The position numbers were made by a program, and so were the translations under genes. This document shows, piece by piece, positions 33,157 through 41,687 of a stretch of 49,188 nt of DNA. Position 1 is the stretch's first letter; each line of letters opens with the position of its first letter. Below the pieces are notes generated by a model. It saw only the letters and a list, made by a program, of their open reading frames with translations, was not told the DNA's origin and made no database searches. The DNA comes from SAR116 cluster bacterium AG-447-A06 (lineage in GTDB: Bacteria > Pseudomonadota > Alphaproteobacteria > Puniceispirillales > Puniceispirillaceae). The stretch is from positions 1 to 49,188 of the forward strand of contig QCPZ01000010.1 in the NCBI GenBank assembly GCA_003212345.1, in the 5' to 3' direction.

Positions 33157-33570
33157 TTAAGACGTGAATTGGTCTGTTTCTCTCGCCAATTTGTCAAATA
33201 ATGACAGTGCCTCATCCGCATTAAACTTATTTATCTCATGTCTTGATAGCATCCAACTCTGATAACCATCATTTTTCATTGCCCAAGAGGAGAAGAGCCT
33301 CTTGTGGAACTCAGAGTCACGCAATTTTACGATGTCATCATGCCGACTATCTGAAAGAATTTTGCTGTACAGGTCGTTTATTGCTTTTGGTGGGCCTTCT
33401 AGTATTTGTAAAAATAAATCTGAATGATAAATCAAATTTCCAGTGATGCTGTTTTTTGGATTATTTGATCTTGATGTTTTTAATATGTCTTCCAGGACAA
33501 TATGGTCAAAATGAGTTGGTCTTGAAATATATATAACGTGCTTAATGTCCTCTGGGTTATTCTTCTGCAT
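33157..33570 (-). CDS. stand-alone BLUF blue-light photoreceptor
   Basis: 137 residues. IKHVIYISRPTH gives the flavin-interacting Tyr14. SRSNNPKNSITGNLIYHSDL contains Asn37, and LFLQILEGPP contains Gln55, the three residues of the BLUF photocycle. DSRHDD and RLFSSWAMKNDGYQ complete the domain. FAD is the chromophore. There is no output domain, so like PixD/BlrB it must act through a partner protein. No EAL/GGDEF gene or PixE-like partner is adjacent. Confidence 0.93.
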   Translation of the reverse strand: MQKNNPEDIKHVIYISRPTHFDHIVLEDILKTSRSNNPKNSITGNLIYHSDLFLQILEGPPKAINDLYSKILSDSRHDDIVKLRDSEFHKRLFSSWAMKNDGYQSWMLSRHEINKFNADEALSLFDKLARETDQFTS

Positions 33571-33916
33571 AACACACCTCCACCTTCAGGTTATCAGGAG
33601 AAGTGTTTCTTGAAAAGAGATGTAAAAATATTCCGCGAAAAGAATGTTGGCGAATATGATACGATAAAATTTGTAATTAAGGAGAAAGGCAGTTGTGTCA
33701 TCGCCTGAACAGTCTTGCTAAACTCACATTTAGTTTTGTAAACAGCTACCGAGGACACAATGTCCCCCCTAAATTTTGATCAACGTATGCTTGCCAATGT
33801 TTGTAAACATTAGTCATGAAATACGATTCCAGTAACTGCGATAATTTAACTCATTTCAGTGTGGTTAAATGGCGTTAAGATTATGGTGTTTATCCATTAA
33901 CTGGCTGGGTGAGAAG
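33571..33916. other. intergenic stretch, divergent promoters
   Basis: 346 nt between the BLUF gene (minus) and the lipoprotein gene (plus). It contains the promoters of both. Nothing else distinctive was seen apart from a short TGTTTGTAAACA inverted repeat near 33798-33809. Confidence 0.4.
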
Positions 33917-34174
33917 ATGGCGAACTCAACATTAGTGATTGTTTTATTCTCTTCGTTACTGATTGCGTGTGCGAAACCAGACAAGTCTATTCTTGTCAAA
34001 GAAGGGGATGACCTGCTTGACTGTGGTGCTCTTGCAAATGAGTTTGATTTTGCAAAAAACCTTGGTGAAAATGCATCATCGCGCCGGCGGCATATAAGGA
34101 CCCTTCAAGAAAAGAGGCAATGTATAAAAAAGCCAGAAATCTCGATTTCGATTGGTGTGAGCGGATCATTGTAG
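33917..34174 (+). CDS. small lipoprotein, unknown function
   Basis: 85 residues from ATG 33917 (GGTGAGAAG before it; an in-frame ATG at 33869 is less likely). MANSTLVIVLFSSLLIAC is a lipoprotein signal with the lipobox LIAC, acylated at Cys18. The mature part has two cysteines (LLDCG, RQCIKK) and is charged. It is probably outer-membrane anchored (AKPD after the Cys, not an Asp at +2). No family recognised. Confidence 0.65.
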   Translation: MANSTLVIVLFSSLLIACAKPDKSILVKEGDDLLDCGALANEFDFAKNLGENASSRRRHIRTLQEKRQCIKKPEISISIGVSGSL

Positions 34175-34285
34175 ACTATTGCTCCTTTTTGATTCTTAGG
34201 TCCTTAATAAACTAATTCTTTAGATATACCTGTCCCTAGCTAACCTCAGATGGTGCTTTGATACAGGTGGGTTGGGAGAGTTGTA

Positions 34286-35128
34286 TTAGGGCTGGCTAAT
34301 TTCCTGTTTGGCACTTTTAGTTTGATTGAGGTTATTTATTTCTTCACTAAAAAGTTCTAACAACCATTCCTTGAACTTATTATTTTGACAAGGATGGCAT
34401 ACAAACTCCTGACCACGGCCGGCAGTTTTGAGTAATCCATCGATGTAACTTCTTTCATCGTGGTAGGATGGTATGCAACCACCTTTTGCTGGATTTAACC
34501 AGTCTGGGACACTCCAAAACCTTTTACTCACAGCGGTTTCGTTGGTGAGCAATGTTCGCTTAGAAACTGAAAAATTTCCAAAACCTCTAATAGTATATTC
34601 CCCAAACAGAGAGAAAGTTTCAGGTGCGAGGTATATGGTGTTGTTTGGCCCCCATTTACCAGTTGCGTGCGGATGATTTGCATATTTTGTGAATTTGCGC
34701 CTGAATTCTTCCGTTTCGGATCCTACGTTAAATTTTTGATCAATAAACATCCAACCAAAAATTCTATGATGGTCTAACGCGTTGCTCTTGTAACAATAAT
34801 TAAAATCAACTAGTTCTGCTTCTTTGAACCAACCAAAAAACAAAAAAAGATCACCGGGGGCAACATTTTGGTTACTCAGGTGTGACTGTGCTGAGGAGAC
34901 TTGTCCAAATGCGCCCATTTCTAAGTCTGGGTCATTGTGACAAAAATCTTTCTCATTGAGTTTTCCCCTAGTCAGATCTTTTACAATTTTTCCTAGTTTT
35001 AAATGCTGGTATGAGACATTGCTACTTTGATATGGAATTGGAAGACTAATCGGTTTTCCATTTGTAATTGGACTGGGAAAACCGCCAGCACTGCTATCAA
35101 AGCCTTTTCTGCTAAATATGAGTTTCAT
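34286..35128 (-). CDS. Nmad3 family (nucleotide modification associated domain 3)
   Basis: 280 residues. MKLIFSRKGFDSSAGGFPSP followed by GKPISLPIP is the N-terminal signature I associate with Nmad3. Other conserved parts are GAFGQVSSAQSHL, PGDLFLFFGWFKE and HHRIFGWMFID. Nmad domains were named from their association with DNA base hypermodification genes in phages and bacteria; a direct activity is not established. Here no kinase, Thymidylate-synthase-like or TET/JBP gene is adjacent, so the protein is orphaned. Cytoplasmic. Confidence 0.75.
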   Translation of the reverse strand: MKLIFSRKGFDSSAGGFPSPITNGKPISLPIPYQSSNVSYQHLKLGKIVKDLTRGKLNEKDFCHNDPDLEMGAFGQVSSAQSHLSNQNVAPGDLFLFFGWFKEAELVDFNYCYKSNALDHHRIFGWMFIDQKFNVGSETEEFRRKFTKYANHPHATGKWGPNNTIYLAPETFSLFGEYTIRGFGNFSVSKRTLLTNETAVSKRFWSVPDWLNPAKGGCIPSYHDERSYIDGLLKTAGRGQEFVCHPCQNNKFKEWLLELFSEEINNLNQTKSAKQEISQP

Positions 35129-35137
35129 AGAAAATCA

Positions 35138-35299
35138 TCACAAAAGTTCATGAAATAACGTGTTTTTAAGAATGACCAAGTCATCCCATGTCGTATCGAG
35201 GCTAGAGAATGATACGAAAAAAATTAAACCGAGTGCATGTTGAATAGAGTCGCCATCCTCAGACTTTAACCTGATTTTACTTCTCGAGATAAAATTCAT
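35138..35299 (-). CDS. possible 53-residue protein upstream of Nmad3
   Basis: ATG 35299 to the stop at 35138, ending 9 nt before the Nmad3 start. It reads MNFISRSKIRLKSEDGDSIQ, with a hydrophobic middle (HALGLIFFVSFSS). It could be a leader gene of Nmad3 or part of a decayed gene. No strong ribosome binding site. Confidence 0.3.
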   Translation of the reverse strand: MNFISRSKIRLKSEDGDSIQHALGLIFFVSFSSLDTTWDDLVILKNTLFHELL

Positions 35300-35341
35300 A
35301 AATTGTTTAAGTGTCGAGGCCAATGTTTTGAGCGTGTAACG

Positions 35342-35488
35342 CTAATCTGACTCACCTTGATTTGACGGTCCTCCAATTTCACCCTCGTCGTAAATTTTCT
35401 CAAATTTATGAAAAGTCGAGATCGTGTAATACCGCATAAAGGCTGTATCAACAAAGTCGAAAATTAACTTGAAATTGCGTCGAGGCAC
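35342..35488 (-). CDS. possible 48-residue protein
   Basis: GTG 35488 (AAAGGTGG before it) to TAG 35342. The translation is MPRRNFKLIFDFVDTAFMRY then YTISTFHKFEKIYDEGEIGG and PSNQGESD. Acidic C-terminus and aromatic N-terminus give plausible protein character. Not recognised. It may be the tail of a lost gene, because a stop precedes the GTG by only three codons. Confidence 0.4.
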   Translation of the reverse strand: MPRRNFKLIFDFVDTAFMRYYTISTFHKFEKIYDEGEIGGPSNQGESD

Positions 35489-35519
35489 CCACCTTTATCA
35501 TATGGAATTCCACGAGGGT

Positions 35520-35541
35520 GCTCCCATCAGTTTATGGGAGC
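35520..35541. other. perfect GC-containing hairpin in gene-poor DNA
   Basis: GCTCCCAT and ATGGGAGC form a perfect 8-bp stem with a 6-nt loop. There is no T-run on either side. It lies between the small ORF at 35342-35488 and the SbmA-like gene's stop, and may be a transcript end for either or a small RNA element. Confidence 0.5.
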
Positions 35542-35701
35542 TAAATCTGAATGTTACTTATAATTTTTATCGACACTCATTAGCAACCAAACAATCCCAG
35601 GTGAGAGCTGCGCATTTTCAAACTTTGTCAAATCAACGAAGTGTACCAAGGCAATCCGTATTTCAAAAAATTAATTCCGCAAACCTATATGATAAAGAGC
35701 A

Positions 35702-37009
35702 CTATTTATCCACGCGTCCATCAGTTTTGATAAATTCTAAGTCAAGTTTTGGCAGAGCTTTTCCATGAAAGGCAGCCTCAAAAGCCTGCAATCGTTTGAA
35801 CACAGAAATTAAGTCTATTATGGTTGACCAAGATCTGACCAAATATTGGAACGAACTGGTAACTTCACTGAATGCTCTGATTATTTGATTCATTATGCCA
35901 AGAGTAATCGTTCCCAGCGCTATCGTTGGTATGAGAAGAACATAAGCAAAAAGATTGTTAAGCTGAAAATAGAAGTTTCTGAACAAATTGAAATACGTGT
36001 AATGTAAATATATGCGAAAATAATTTTTCCGCACATTGTCAAATAACTCTTTTAGCGCGACCGGCTCCGCTCGGCTTTCGTCGTCTTCACCAAGAACCAA
36101 CTCTTTTCTAAAGGCTGCTTCCACTCGCTGATTTTTAAATTCCAGGCCAGGTAATTTAATGCCAGCGACAACCATTAGAATTGTACCAAACACGGACCAA
36201 AATAACGCAGCATAGACTAAAGGATAGGCAATTGAGCCAACGACAGGCAGCTCTTTGACGTTTTCTGATAACTGAAGTAGCACTGGCAAAAAAGCTATTA
36301 GCGTCATTACTGCGTCGACAATTGAAACCCCGAGGTTTTTCATAATTGATGCAAAACGCATTGTGTCTTCCTGAATACGTTGAGAGGCACCTTCAATGTG
36401 ACGAACTAATGCCCACTTGGCGGTGTAGAAATCGTTCATTGCCGTACGCCACCTAAACACATAATGGCTAACAAAAAAGCTCGTCAAAATTGAAATCAAC
36501 ACATAAGTCATTGCGAGTATCAAAAAACTCAAAATGTACCCATACAGGTCTGAAGCTGTAGTCGTAGAGCTGTCTGATAATGCATTTTGGATCGCGTCAT
36601 AAAAGGGGCGATACCAATTGTTGACCGCAACGGCTACCTGTACTTGATAATATGTGAAAAATAATATCAGCGCGGAACCCAAAATAGACCACAATTGCCA
36701 TTTGTGTGGGGAGTAATACGCCCAAAAAACATAGAAAAGTAATGTAAAAACGAAGTAGTAAATATAGAACCACAAGAAATCCGGTGTTGTAAAATGTCCA
36801 AGCCCAATTACCGGGGGGGCATCTTTTTTGGGAAAATCAAAACCAAAAAGTAGCCCAAATTCCTTTCCACCAAAATACCATGAGAAAACACCCAATAATG
36901 ACCACATAATCGCACAAAAGAAAAATTGTTTAGGCTTTGGAAAAAAACTTTCTAACACTTCATTCTCCGTCGTACTTAACGTGATAACCGGTGTCTTCAA
37001 ACGCCCCAT
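35702..37009 (-). CDS. SbmA/BacA-family peptide transporter
   Basis: 435 residues. About seven membrane segments. VAVAVNNWYRPFYDAIQNAL, WRTAMNDFYTAKWALVRHIE, GASQRIQEDTMRFASIMKNLG and RSWSTIIDLISVFKRLQAF are the SbmA/BacA signatures. The C-terminal nucleotide-binding domain of related ABC proteins is missing, as expected for the proton-driven SbmA type. It imports proline-rich and other peptides or thiazole-containing antibiotics in relatives. Slightly longer N-terminus than E. coli SbmA. Confidence 0.93.
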   Translation of the reverse strand: MGRLKTPVITLSTTENEVLESFFPKPKQFFFCAIMWSLLGVFSWYFGGKEFGLLFGFDFPKKDAPPVIGLGHFTTPDFLWFYIYYFVFTLLFYVFWAYYSPHKWQLWSILGSALILFFTYYQVQVAVAVNNWYRPFYDAIQNALSDSSTTTASDLYGYILSFLILAMTYVLISILTSFFVSHYVFRWRTAMNDFYTAKWALVRHIEGASQRIQEDTMRFASIMKNLGVSIVDAVMTLIAFLPVLLQLSENVKELPVVGSIAYPLVYAALFWSVFGTILMVVAGIKLPGLEFKNQRVEAAFRKELVLGEDDESRAEPVALKELFDNVRKNYFRIYLHYTYFNLFRNFYFQLNNLFAYVLLIPTIALGTITLGIMNQIIRAFSEVTSSFQYLVRSWSTIIDLISVFKRLQAFEAAFHGKALPKLDLEFIKTDGRVDK

Positions 37010-37306
37010 TTTCTACATTCTTGTGAGCCAGAAGGGAAGTATAAATGGCAGGCAAATTAGTAATTAACTGATAGCGCTATCATCATTGACAGTTGTTGAA
37101 AAAAATTATGGCTGGAACTTTTGGTGATTGTTTTTCAAGTTTGCGCCAATTTCCGGGGCTTGATTAATTACGTCCTGAAGACCAAATACCAACGGCATTT
37201 TACCTGGAAGAATCCCTATTCATTTGATTATTTACTAATAAATTTCCGAAAATCTGTGCGTTAGTGACAGCTTCGATTTTGAGTGTGATTGCGCAGAGTG
37301 TTTATT
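37010..37306. other. intergenic stretch with a possible 30-residue ORF
   Basis: 297 nt. A minus-strand frame (37198-37106) reads MPLVFGLQDVINQAPEIGAN then LKNNHQKFQP after AGGTAAA, which is protein-like but too short to claim. TAGCGCTA (37071-37080 region) is a small palindrome near the SbmA promoter. Confidence 0.3.
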
Positions 37307-37690
37307 TTAGGCTGTAATTTTCCAGAGGTGCAACGCAATAGACTGACAGGGTTTCTGATGAATAGGCCTAATAACCGTTCTGATCAAAAAATGCACGCTG
37401 TCGTAATCAGCTCGACTAATAGCTGAAACTAGAGAAATCAGCCATTTTTCATCCCATGAGAGTTCCAAAGTTCCATTTGGAAGAAAATGAGTTGAGCGCC
37501 CAAAAGCTTGGGGCAGTGAGCGAATAAAAATGCTGAGTAGTTCTGGCGTCAACAGTTCAATGTCGAGTTGAACTAATTCACAAGCTTTGAATATATCAAT
37601 CTTTGGCATCGAGCGGGCTTGCTTTGCTACTTCACGAACAGCCTCCAGAAGTTCCAGCTCCTCGCTCGATATTTTGTAATCGTCAAACAT
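37307..37690 (-). CDS. hypothetical cytoplasmic protein
   Basis: 127 residues, helical, no signal or membrane segment. EELELLEAVREVAKQARSMP, FKACELVQLDIELLTPELLS and LELSWDEKWLISLVSAISR. The C-terminal half (DYDSVHFLIRTVIRPIHQ) is more basic. No family recognised. It stands alone between SbmA and the protease gene. Confidence 0.6.
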   Translation of the reverse strand: MFDDYKISSEELELLEAVREVAKQARSMPKIDIFKACELVQLDIELLTPELLSIFIRSLPQAFGRSTHFLPNGTLELSWDEKWLISLVSAISRADYDSVHFLIRTVIRPIHQKPCQSIALHLWKITA

Positions 37691-37818
37691 TAGCAGTTTA
37701 ATTCGCAGCTTCTAATTAAGAATGATTATTAACCTTATTACTGTGAAATTTGTTGTCAATGTCAGATTTCCTTTATATTTAATTTTTGTTTTGTCATTGT
37801 ACCGGAGTGCTTCTTCTA

Positions 37819-38949
37819 GTGAAAAAAAATGCATACCTGCGCCTGTGTGCGCAATACGTCACTGCAATTTCATTCTTACTCGCTGTTCCCTCAAATAGTG
37901 AGAGTGCTGTCGCGTGTGAAGCGCCAAGTGCAGTTTGTGAGTGGCGTGAGAGAATTGTTGGTATTAAGACGCCAAATATGATCGCTTCGGGGATATTGAT
38001 TAAAGACGGTCAGATTGTAACAAACCGTCACGTTGTGGAAGACCACCAATCTATTTTAATAAAGAATTTTGATGGTAGTGTCGGAAAAGCTGAAGTCATT
38101 CCGCACGACATACCTGTAGACTTAGCAATTGTTACCTCAGGATTAAATCAAATTAAGCCCGAGTTTCCAGAATTGTTAGCCAAAACTCAATCACAAACAC
38201 TTTATGTGGTGGCGTTTGATCAGGGAAGAAATTCTTCTCGTGTTTACAAGCATAGCAAATTTGCTCTTTACCCAGATTTAGAAGAGCACCCCACGGCGCG
38301 TATTCACAGTAACTCAAAAGCGCTGCCGGGCAATAGTGGTGGGGCCGTTGTGAATGAGCACGGCATGCTTGTTGGGGTTTTAGCATCAGGGGACCATCGT
38401 ATCAGCGAGATTATACCGGCTACAAACATTGATAAGGTTTTAGGATCAATGGGCGCTTTGCATAAAGAAGCTTTTTCTGAAATTGGAGGTTTCATTCGAC
38501 GTTGCGCTGATGCACTGCACGCGTCGGCATCAATTTTAAAAGACCCACCCAATCCTATAATTTCCAAAATCGAAAGAAATTGTTTGAAATCCAAAAACAA
38601 GCAATTGCTCGATCAAGCAGGACAGGCTTTTGGGCGCTGGTGGATGTTTGACATTTCTGAGAAATTCCTCCGCATAAGTGAAAAACTTGATCCACGGAGC
38701 CCTAACACATTGATGTCTTTAGCTGTAAACTATCATCTATCGAGAAAACCTAAACAAGCTATTGATATTTTGAAACGTTACTTAGATCTTGACCCATCTA
38801 ATCAGCAAGCGTTGCGTTTGAGCATTCAAAATGCTGGAATAGTTCGAGACAGAGCTTTTGCTGACAAGGCACTTGATCTCATGGAAAGACATAATCCATC
38901 CGCCTTACCATTGGCTAATTCGTATCTTGAAAATGCTTTCTCTGACTAA
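37819..38949 (+). CDS. exported trypsin-like serine protease with C-terminal helical repeats
   Basis: 376 residues from GTG 37819 (GGAG 11 nt upstream; an earlier TTG at 37786 lacks a site). A signal peptide covers residues about 1-30. The catalytic triad is His71 in TNRHVVED, Asp101 in PVDLAIV and Ser173 in LPGNSGGAVVN, as in HtrA/Do proteases. No PDZ domain follows. Instead residues about 255-376 form tetratricopeptide-like helices (ISEKLDPRSPNTLMSLAVNY, KQAIDILKRYLDLDPSNQQA). It overlaps the convergent subtilase gene by 4 nt. Confidence 0.88.
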   Translation: MKKNAYLRLCAQYVTAISFLLAVPSNSESAVACEAPSAVCEWRERIVGIKTPNMIASGILIKDGQIVTNRHVVEDHQSILIKNFDGSVGKAEVIPHDIPVDLAIVTSGLNQIKPEFPELLAKTQSQTLYVVAFDQGRNSSRVYKHSKFALYPDLEEHPTARIHSNSKALPGNSGGAVVNEHGMLVGVLASGDHRISEIIPATNIDKVLGSMGALHKEAFSEIGGFIRRCADALHASASILKDPPNPIISKIERNCLKSKNKQLLDQAGQAFGRWWMFDISEKFLRISEKLDPRSPNTLMSLAVNYHLSRKPKQAIDILKRYLDLDPSNQQALRLSIQNAGIVRDRAFADKALDLMERHNPSALPLANSYLENAFSD

Positions 38950-40217
38950 AATTTGAAGTTATCACTCGGATCCGGGATCCAACCAAACCTTGTGGGTTTG
39001 GATCCACTATCAATTGCCCGGGATTTTAAAAAATCGATTATGTCTGCAGTATTTGCTCCAGCATTTTTCTTCAAGTATCTTGCGGCCAGGGCAGCCACTC
39101 TTGGTGCAGCGTAACTCGAGCCACCTGCGGTGGTGTAGACGCCTCGATGATCAAAAACATCGACTTTTTCGGCTGGAACCATGAGGTCTACGGAACCTCG
39201 TCCATAATTTGATTGCGTTGGCAGCCTGCCAAACTGATCAGACGATGTCACTACAACCATGTTTTCTAAGTCTAGGGATGCGGGGAAAACTGGATTGGAG
39301 TCTATATCAAAACCGTCATTACCTGCCGAGACAACGAATAATATATGTGGATGTTCTTTCGCACCATCGTAAAAACATACCCAATCATCTCGAGAATATG
39401 ATCCCATCGACATGTTAATGATCTTTACACCAGTTCTTTGTGCGTGATCGATAAGATCTTTGAAGAGGCACATGTTTTGCGCAGGAAATCTGTATATAGC
39501 AACCTTTAAATCACCCAACTCATGGCTAAGAGCGCTGAATACGGTAGTGCCGTGATGAAGCGGAAAAAAAGCATTTCTTCGGGGATCTTTATCGTATGGA
39601 CGATTATCGTTATCCCAAAAATCATAACCAATAAGTTCCCCATCTTGGCTTATAGCCAAATTTTTTTGAACCATTGGCAGATTATAATTTACGCCAGTAT
39701 CAATTAGTGCGAGCAAAGGTTCGTGCGGCACTCCAACAGGTTGCACTGACATCACAAACGGTGGATTCTGGGGTTCGGTGCCAATAAACGTTAGGTCTGG
39801 CCCATAGGAGGTTATTATTCGGTCACCATCAGCAGTTGTTCCAAATTGCCGAGCAGATATAATTCGACAAGGCGGCAATGCGCGAACCTGAGCCGCCGGA
39901 GAGCCTTGTCCCTCCATTAAGGATAGTATGGCTAACTTCCAATTAACTCTTGATGGTTTGAAATTAAGTTCCGCAACTTTCTTCCCAAAACGATCACGAA
40001 TTATGTTTGGCTCATCATCGTTGATCTTGCTGTCGTCAAAAATAGGGTTTGTGATGAACTCACAAGCCTTATCCAGATTATTTTGATGGCTTTCTGATGC
40101 CGACAATGAAGAAGAGTAATTTAACGCACAAGTTATTAAAACCCATGCGGTAGCGTAACTAAAAAAAGTTCTACAACTACTGATGGACTTGTAGTTTTTG
40201 GGCTTTTGAATTTGCAT
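38946..40217 (-). CDS. exported subtilisin-like (S8) serine protease
   Basis: 423 residues. N-terminal signal peptide (residues about 15-40, hydrophobic YATAWVLITCAL). Catalytic Asp173 (LLALIDTGVNYN), His222 (PLHHGTTVFSAL), oxyanion Asn300 (VVSAGNDG) and Ser368 (GGSSYAAPRVAALAA). The residue before the nucleophile is Ser instead of the usual Thr. Residues 41-160 form a prodomain-like region. Probably periplasmic or secreted. It converges with the trypsin-like protease, with both stops overlapping. Confidence 0.9.
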   Translation of the reverse strand: MQIQKPKNYKSISSCRTFFSYATAWVLITCALNYSSSLSASESHQNNLDKACEFITNPIFDDSKINDDEPNIIRDRFGKKVAELNFKPSRVNWKLAILSLMEGQGSPAAQVRALPPCRIISARQFGTTADGDRIITSYGPDLTFIGTEPQNPPFVMSVQPVGVPHEPLLALIDTGVNYNLPMVQKNLAISQDGELIGYDFWDNDNRPYDKDPRRNAFFPLHHGTTVFSALSHELGDLKVAIYRFPAQNMCLFKDLIDHAQRTGVKIINMSMGSYSRDDWVCFYDGAKEHPHILFVVSAGNDGFDIDSNPVFPASLDLENMVVVTSSDQFGRLPTQSNYGRGSVDLMVPAEKVDVFDHRGVYTTAGGSSYAAPRVAALAARYLKKNAGANTADIIDFLKSRAIDSGSKPTRFGWIPDPSDNFKF

Positions 40218-40347
40218 CTAAAACAGTTGTCCAGCTCGTAATATTTAATTTTTAACGCGGCAAATTTTATTTACAGTTTCCGCTATTGCGAAGTCTCGCT
40301 GGCGCACTATATGTGGACCTGATCAAACATTAATTAAGTAGATTTTA

Positions 40348-40572
40348 ATGACGAAACCTTACAGCCCATGTGTTAAAATTTGCAAGTACCGCGAAGACGG
40401 ACACTGCGTAGGATGCTCAATGACTAAGGCACAAAAAAAGATTAGTAAAAAGTTAAAGTCAAAAGACAGCCAGGCAGCTTTTCTTCAATTAATACGGATG
40501 CAGCAGACCTGTCTGGGGGGGTACGAAGATTGGGAAAAGGCTCACGTAGACCGATACAATCCCAATAGCTAG
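40348..40572 (+). CDS. DUF1289-like small Cys protein
   Basis: 74 residues. YSPCVKICKYREDGHCVGCS contains the four-cysteine arrangement of DUF1289 (SPC...C......C.GC). The remainder is basic and helical. Members are thought to bind a metal and to assist oxidoreductases, without proof. A single gene with its own promoter. No signal peptide. Confidence 0.8.
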   Translation: MTKPYSPCVKICKYREDGHCVGCSMTKAQKKISKKLKSKDSQAAFLQLIRMQQTCLGGYEDWEKAHVDRYNPNS

Positions 40573-40604
40573 TTCAACCCTAGACTGTCTGCTTCCAACA
40601 CTGT

Positions 40605-41081
40605 TTAACTAACGTGAGATTCAAGCAACCAAGCAAATTTCTCATGTGCACGACCACGCTCTACGCACAAATCTTCAGTGAGTTTGTCACCATTTGCTGC
40701 CGCGATATCACTAGCGCCGGCAAGTGTGGCTGCCAATGTTTTTTGAGCCTCTGCCAGAGCGGTGATCATTTCCTTGTCATTCTTCCGGAACCCTTCGGGG
40801 TCTTCTACCACCTTTGAGATATCAATCATCGCCGTCAATCTGCCATCCACTGTGTGACCGATTGATCTGATCCGTTCAGCAAGTTCGTCTTGAGCCTGAA
40901 AATGATCTTCATAAATGTCTTGGAAAAGAGCGTGTAGAGGACCAAATGCCATCCCTGTGACGTTCCAGTGAAAGTTTTGTGCCATCATTGTTGTAACTGT
41001 TGTTTCTGCCACACACTGGTACATGGCCTGAGCAACGGTTGGATGTGTGCGAGCCGAGATGTTGGTTGTTTCTATGGACAT
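40605..41081 (-). CDS. dps: Dps-family ferritin-like DNA-protection protein
   Basis: 158 residues from ATG 41081 (GGAGGG site; the longer frame to 41132 is rejected). NFHWNVTGMAFGPLHALFQD and IYEDHFQAQDELAERIR contain the inter-subunit ferroxidase His/Asp/Glu residues of Dps. It stores iron by H2O2-driven oxidation and protects DNA. The N-terminus lacks a long Lys tail, so DNA binding may be weak (inference). Confidence 0.92.
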   Translation of the reverse strand: MSIETTNISARTHPTVAQAMYQCVAETTVTTMMAQNFHWNVTGMAFGPLHALFQDIYEDHFQAQDELAERIRSIGHTVDGRLTAMIDISKVVEDPEGFRKNDKEMITALAEAQKTLAATLAGASDIAAANGDKLTEDLCVERGRAHEKFAWLLESHVS

Positions 41082-41154
41082 GGTGTGCCCTCCTTTACTT
41101 ACCGCTGCTATAAATGGGGAGATATGTTGCAAAATTCAAGTTTTTACCCGCCGT

Positions 41155-41565
41155 TTAACCACAGGCTGGCCCAAATACCATTTCATCCTGGCGTATTGGC
41201 ATTCCGTCGATGGTTTGAAATAACCGATTCAATAATTGCTCATCTACACTAAAATCTTTGATTGAGCCGTCGTATCCCAGGAGCCATAAACCTGTCTGTG
41301 AGTGTTTTCTTTGCAGTTGGGTCAATCCTAGTTCATTGTTGTGAAAATGAAGTAGCTTCAAATTTCTATCGTCAATATCACAAACATGGTTCTCAAAAAA
41401 CTGTCTGACTTGTTTCTCGAGGTCTGTGTTTTTTTTATCTGTTATCATAATTACAAGGCGATTAGTCCAAGCATATTCATCAAAAATCATAGAATTTGCA
41501 TTCACCGCGCCACTGTGCAAATACAACATCGAATAGAATAAAAACCAATGCGTTATTCTTTTCAT
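41155..41565 (-). CDS. DUF4174 exported protein
   Basis: 136 residues. A signal peptide covers residues about 1-23 (ends in AVNAN). YAWTNRLVIMITDKKN, LWLLGYDGSIKDF and LFQTIDGMPIRQDEM are the DUF4174 signature, a thioredoxin-like fold without the CXXC pair. Function unknown; usually periplasmic. It lies 73 nt upstream of dps on the same strand. Confidence 0.82.
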   Translation of the reverse strand: MKRITHWFLFYSMLYLHSGAVNANSMIFDEYAWTNRLVIMITDKKNTDLEKQVRQFFENHVCDIDDRNLKLLHFHNNELGLTQLQRKHSQTGLWLLGYDGSIKDFSVDEQLLNRLFQTIDGMPIRQDEMVFGPACG

Positions 41566-41687
41566 TTTCTTTTAATCAACCTCAATCTCGTCGAAGCATT
41601 GTGTCGCGTCGCATTTTTCTAAAAAGATGAGCCCAATTGAATAGAAATCCACCAATAATGTCATCTTGGCGCCAGCTTAGTCATGCA

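Noticed and set aside
35469-35768. 99-codon plus-strand ORF overlapping the end of the SbmA-like gene
   Set aside because: TTG start, overlaps a well-supported gene antisense by 67 nt, and overlaps the more protein-like minus-strand frame at 35342-35488.
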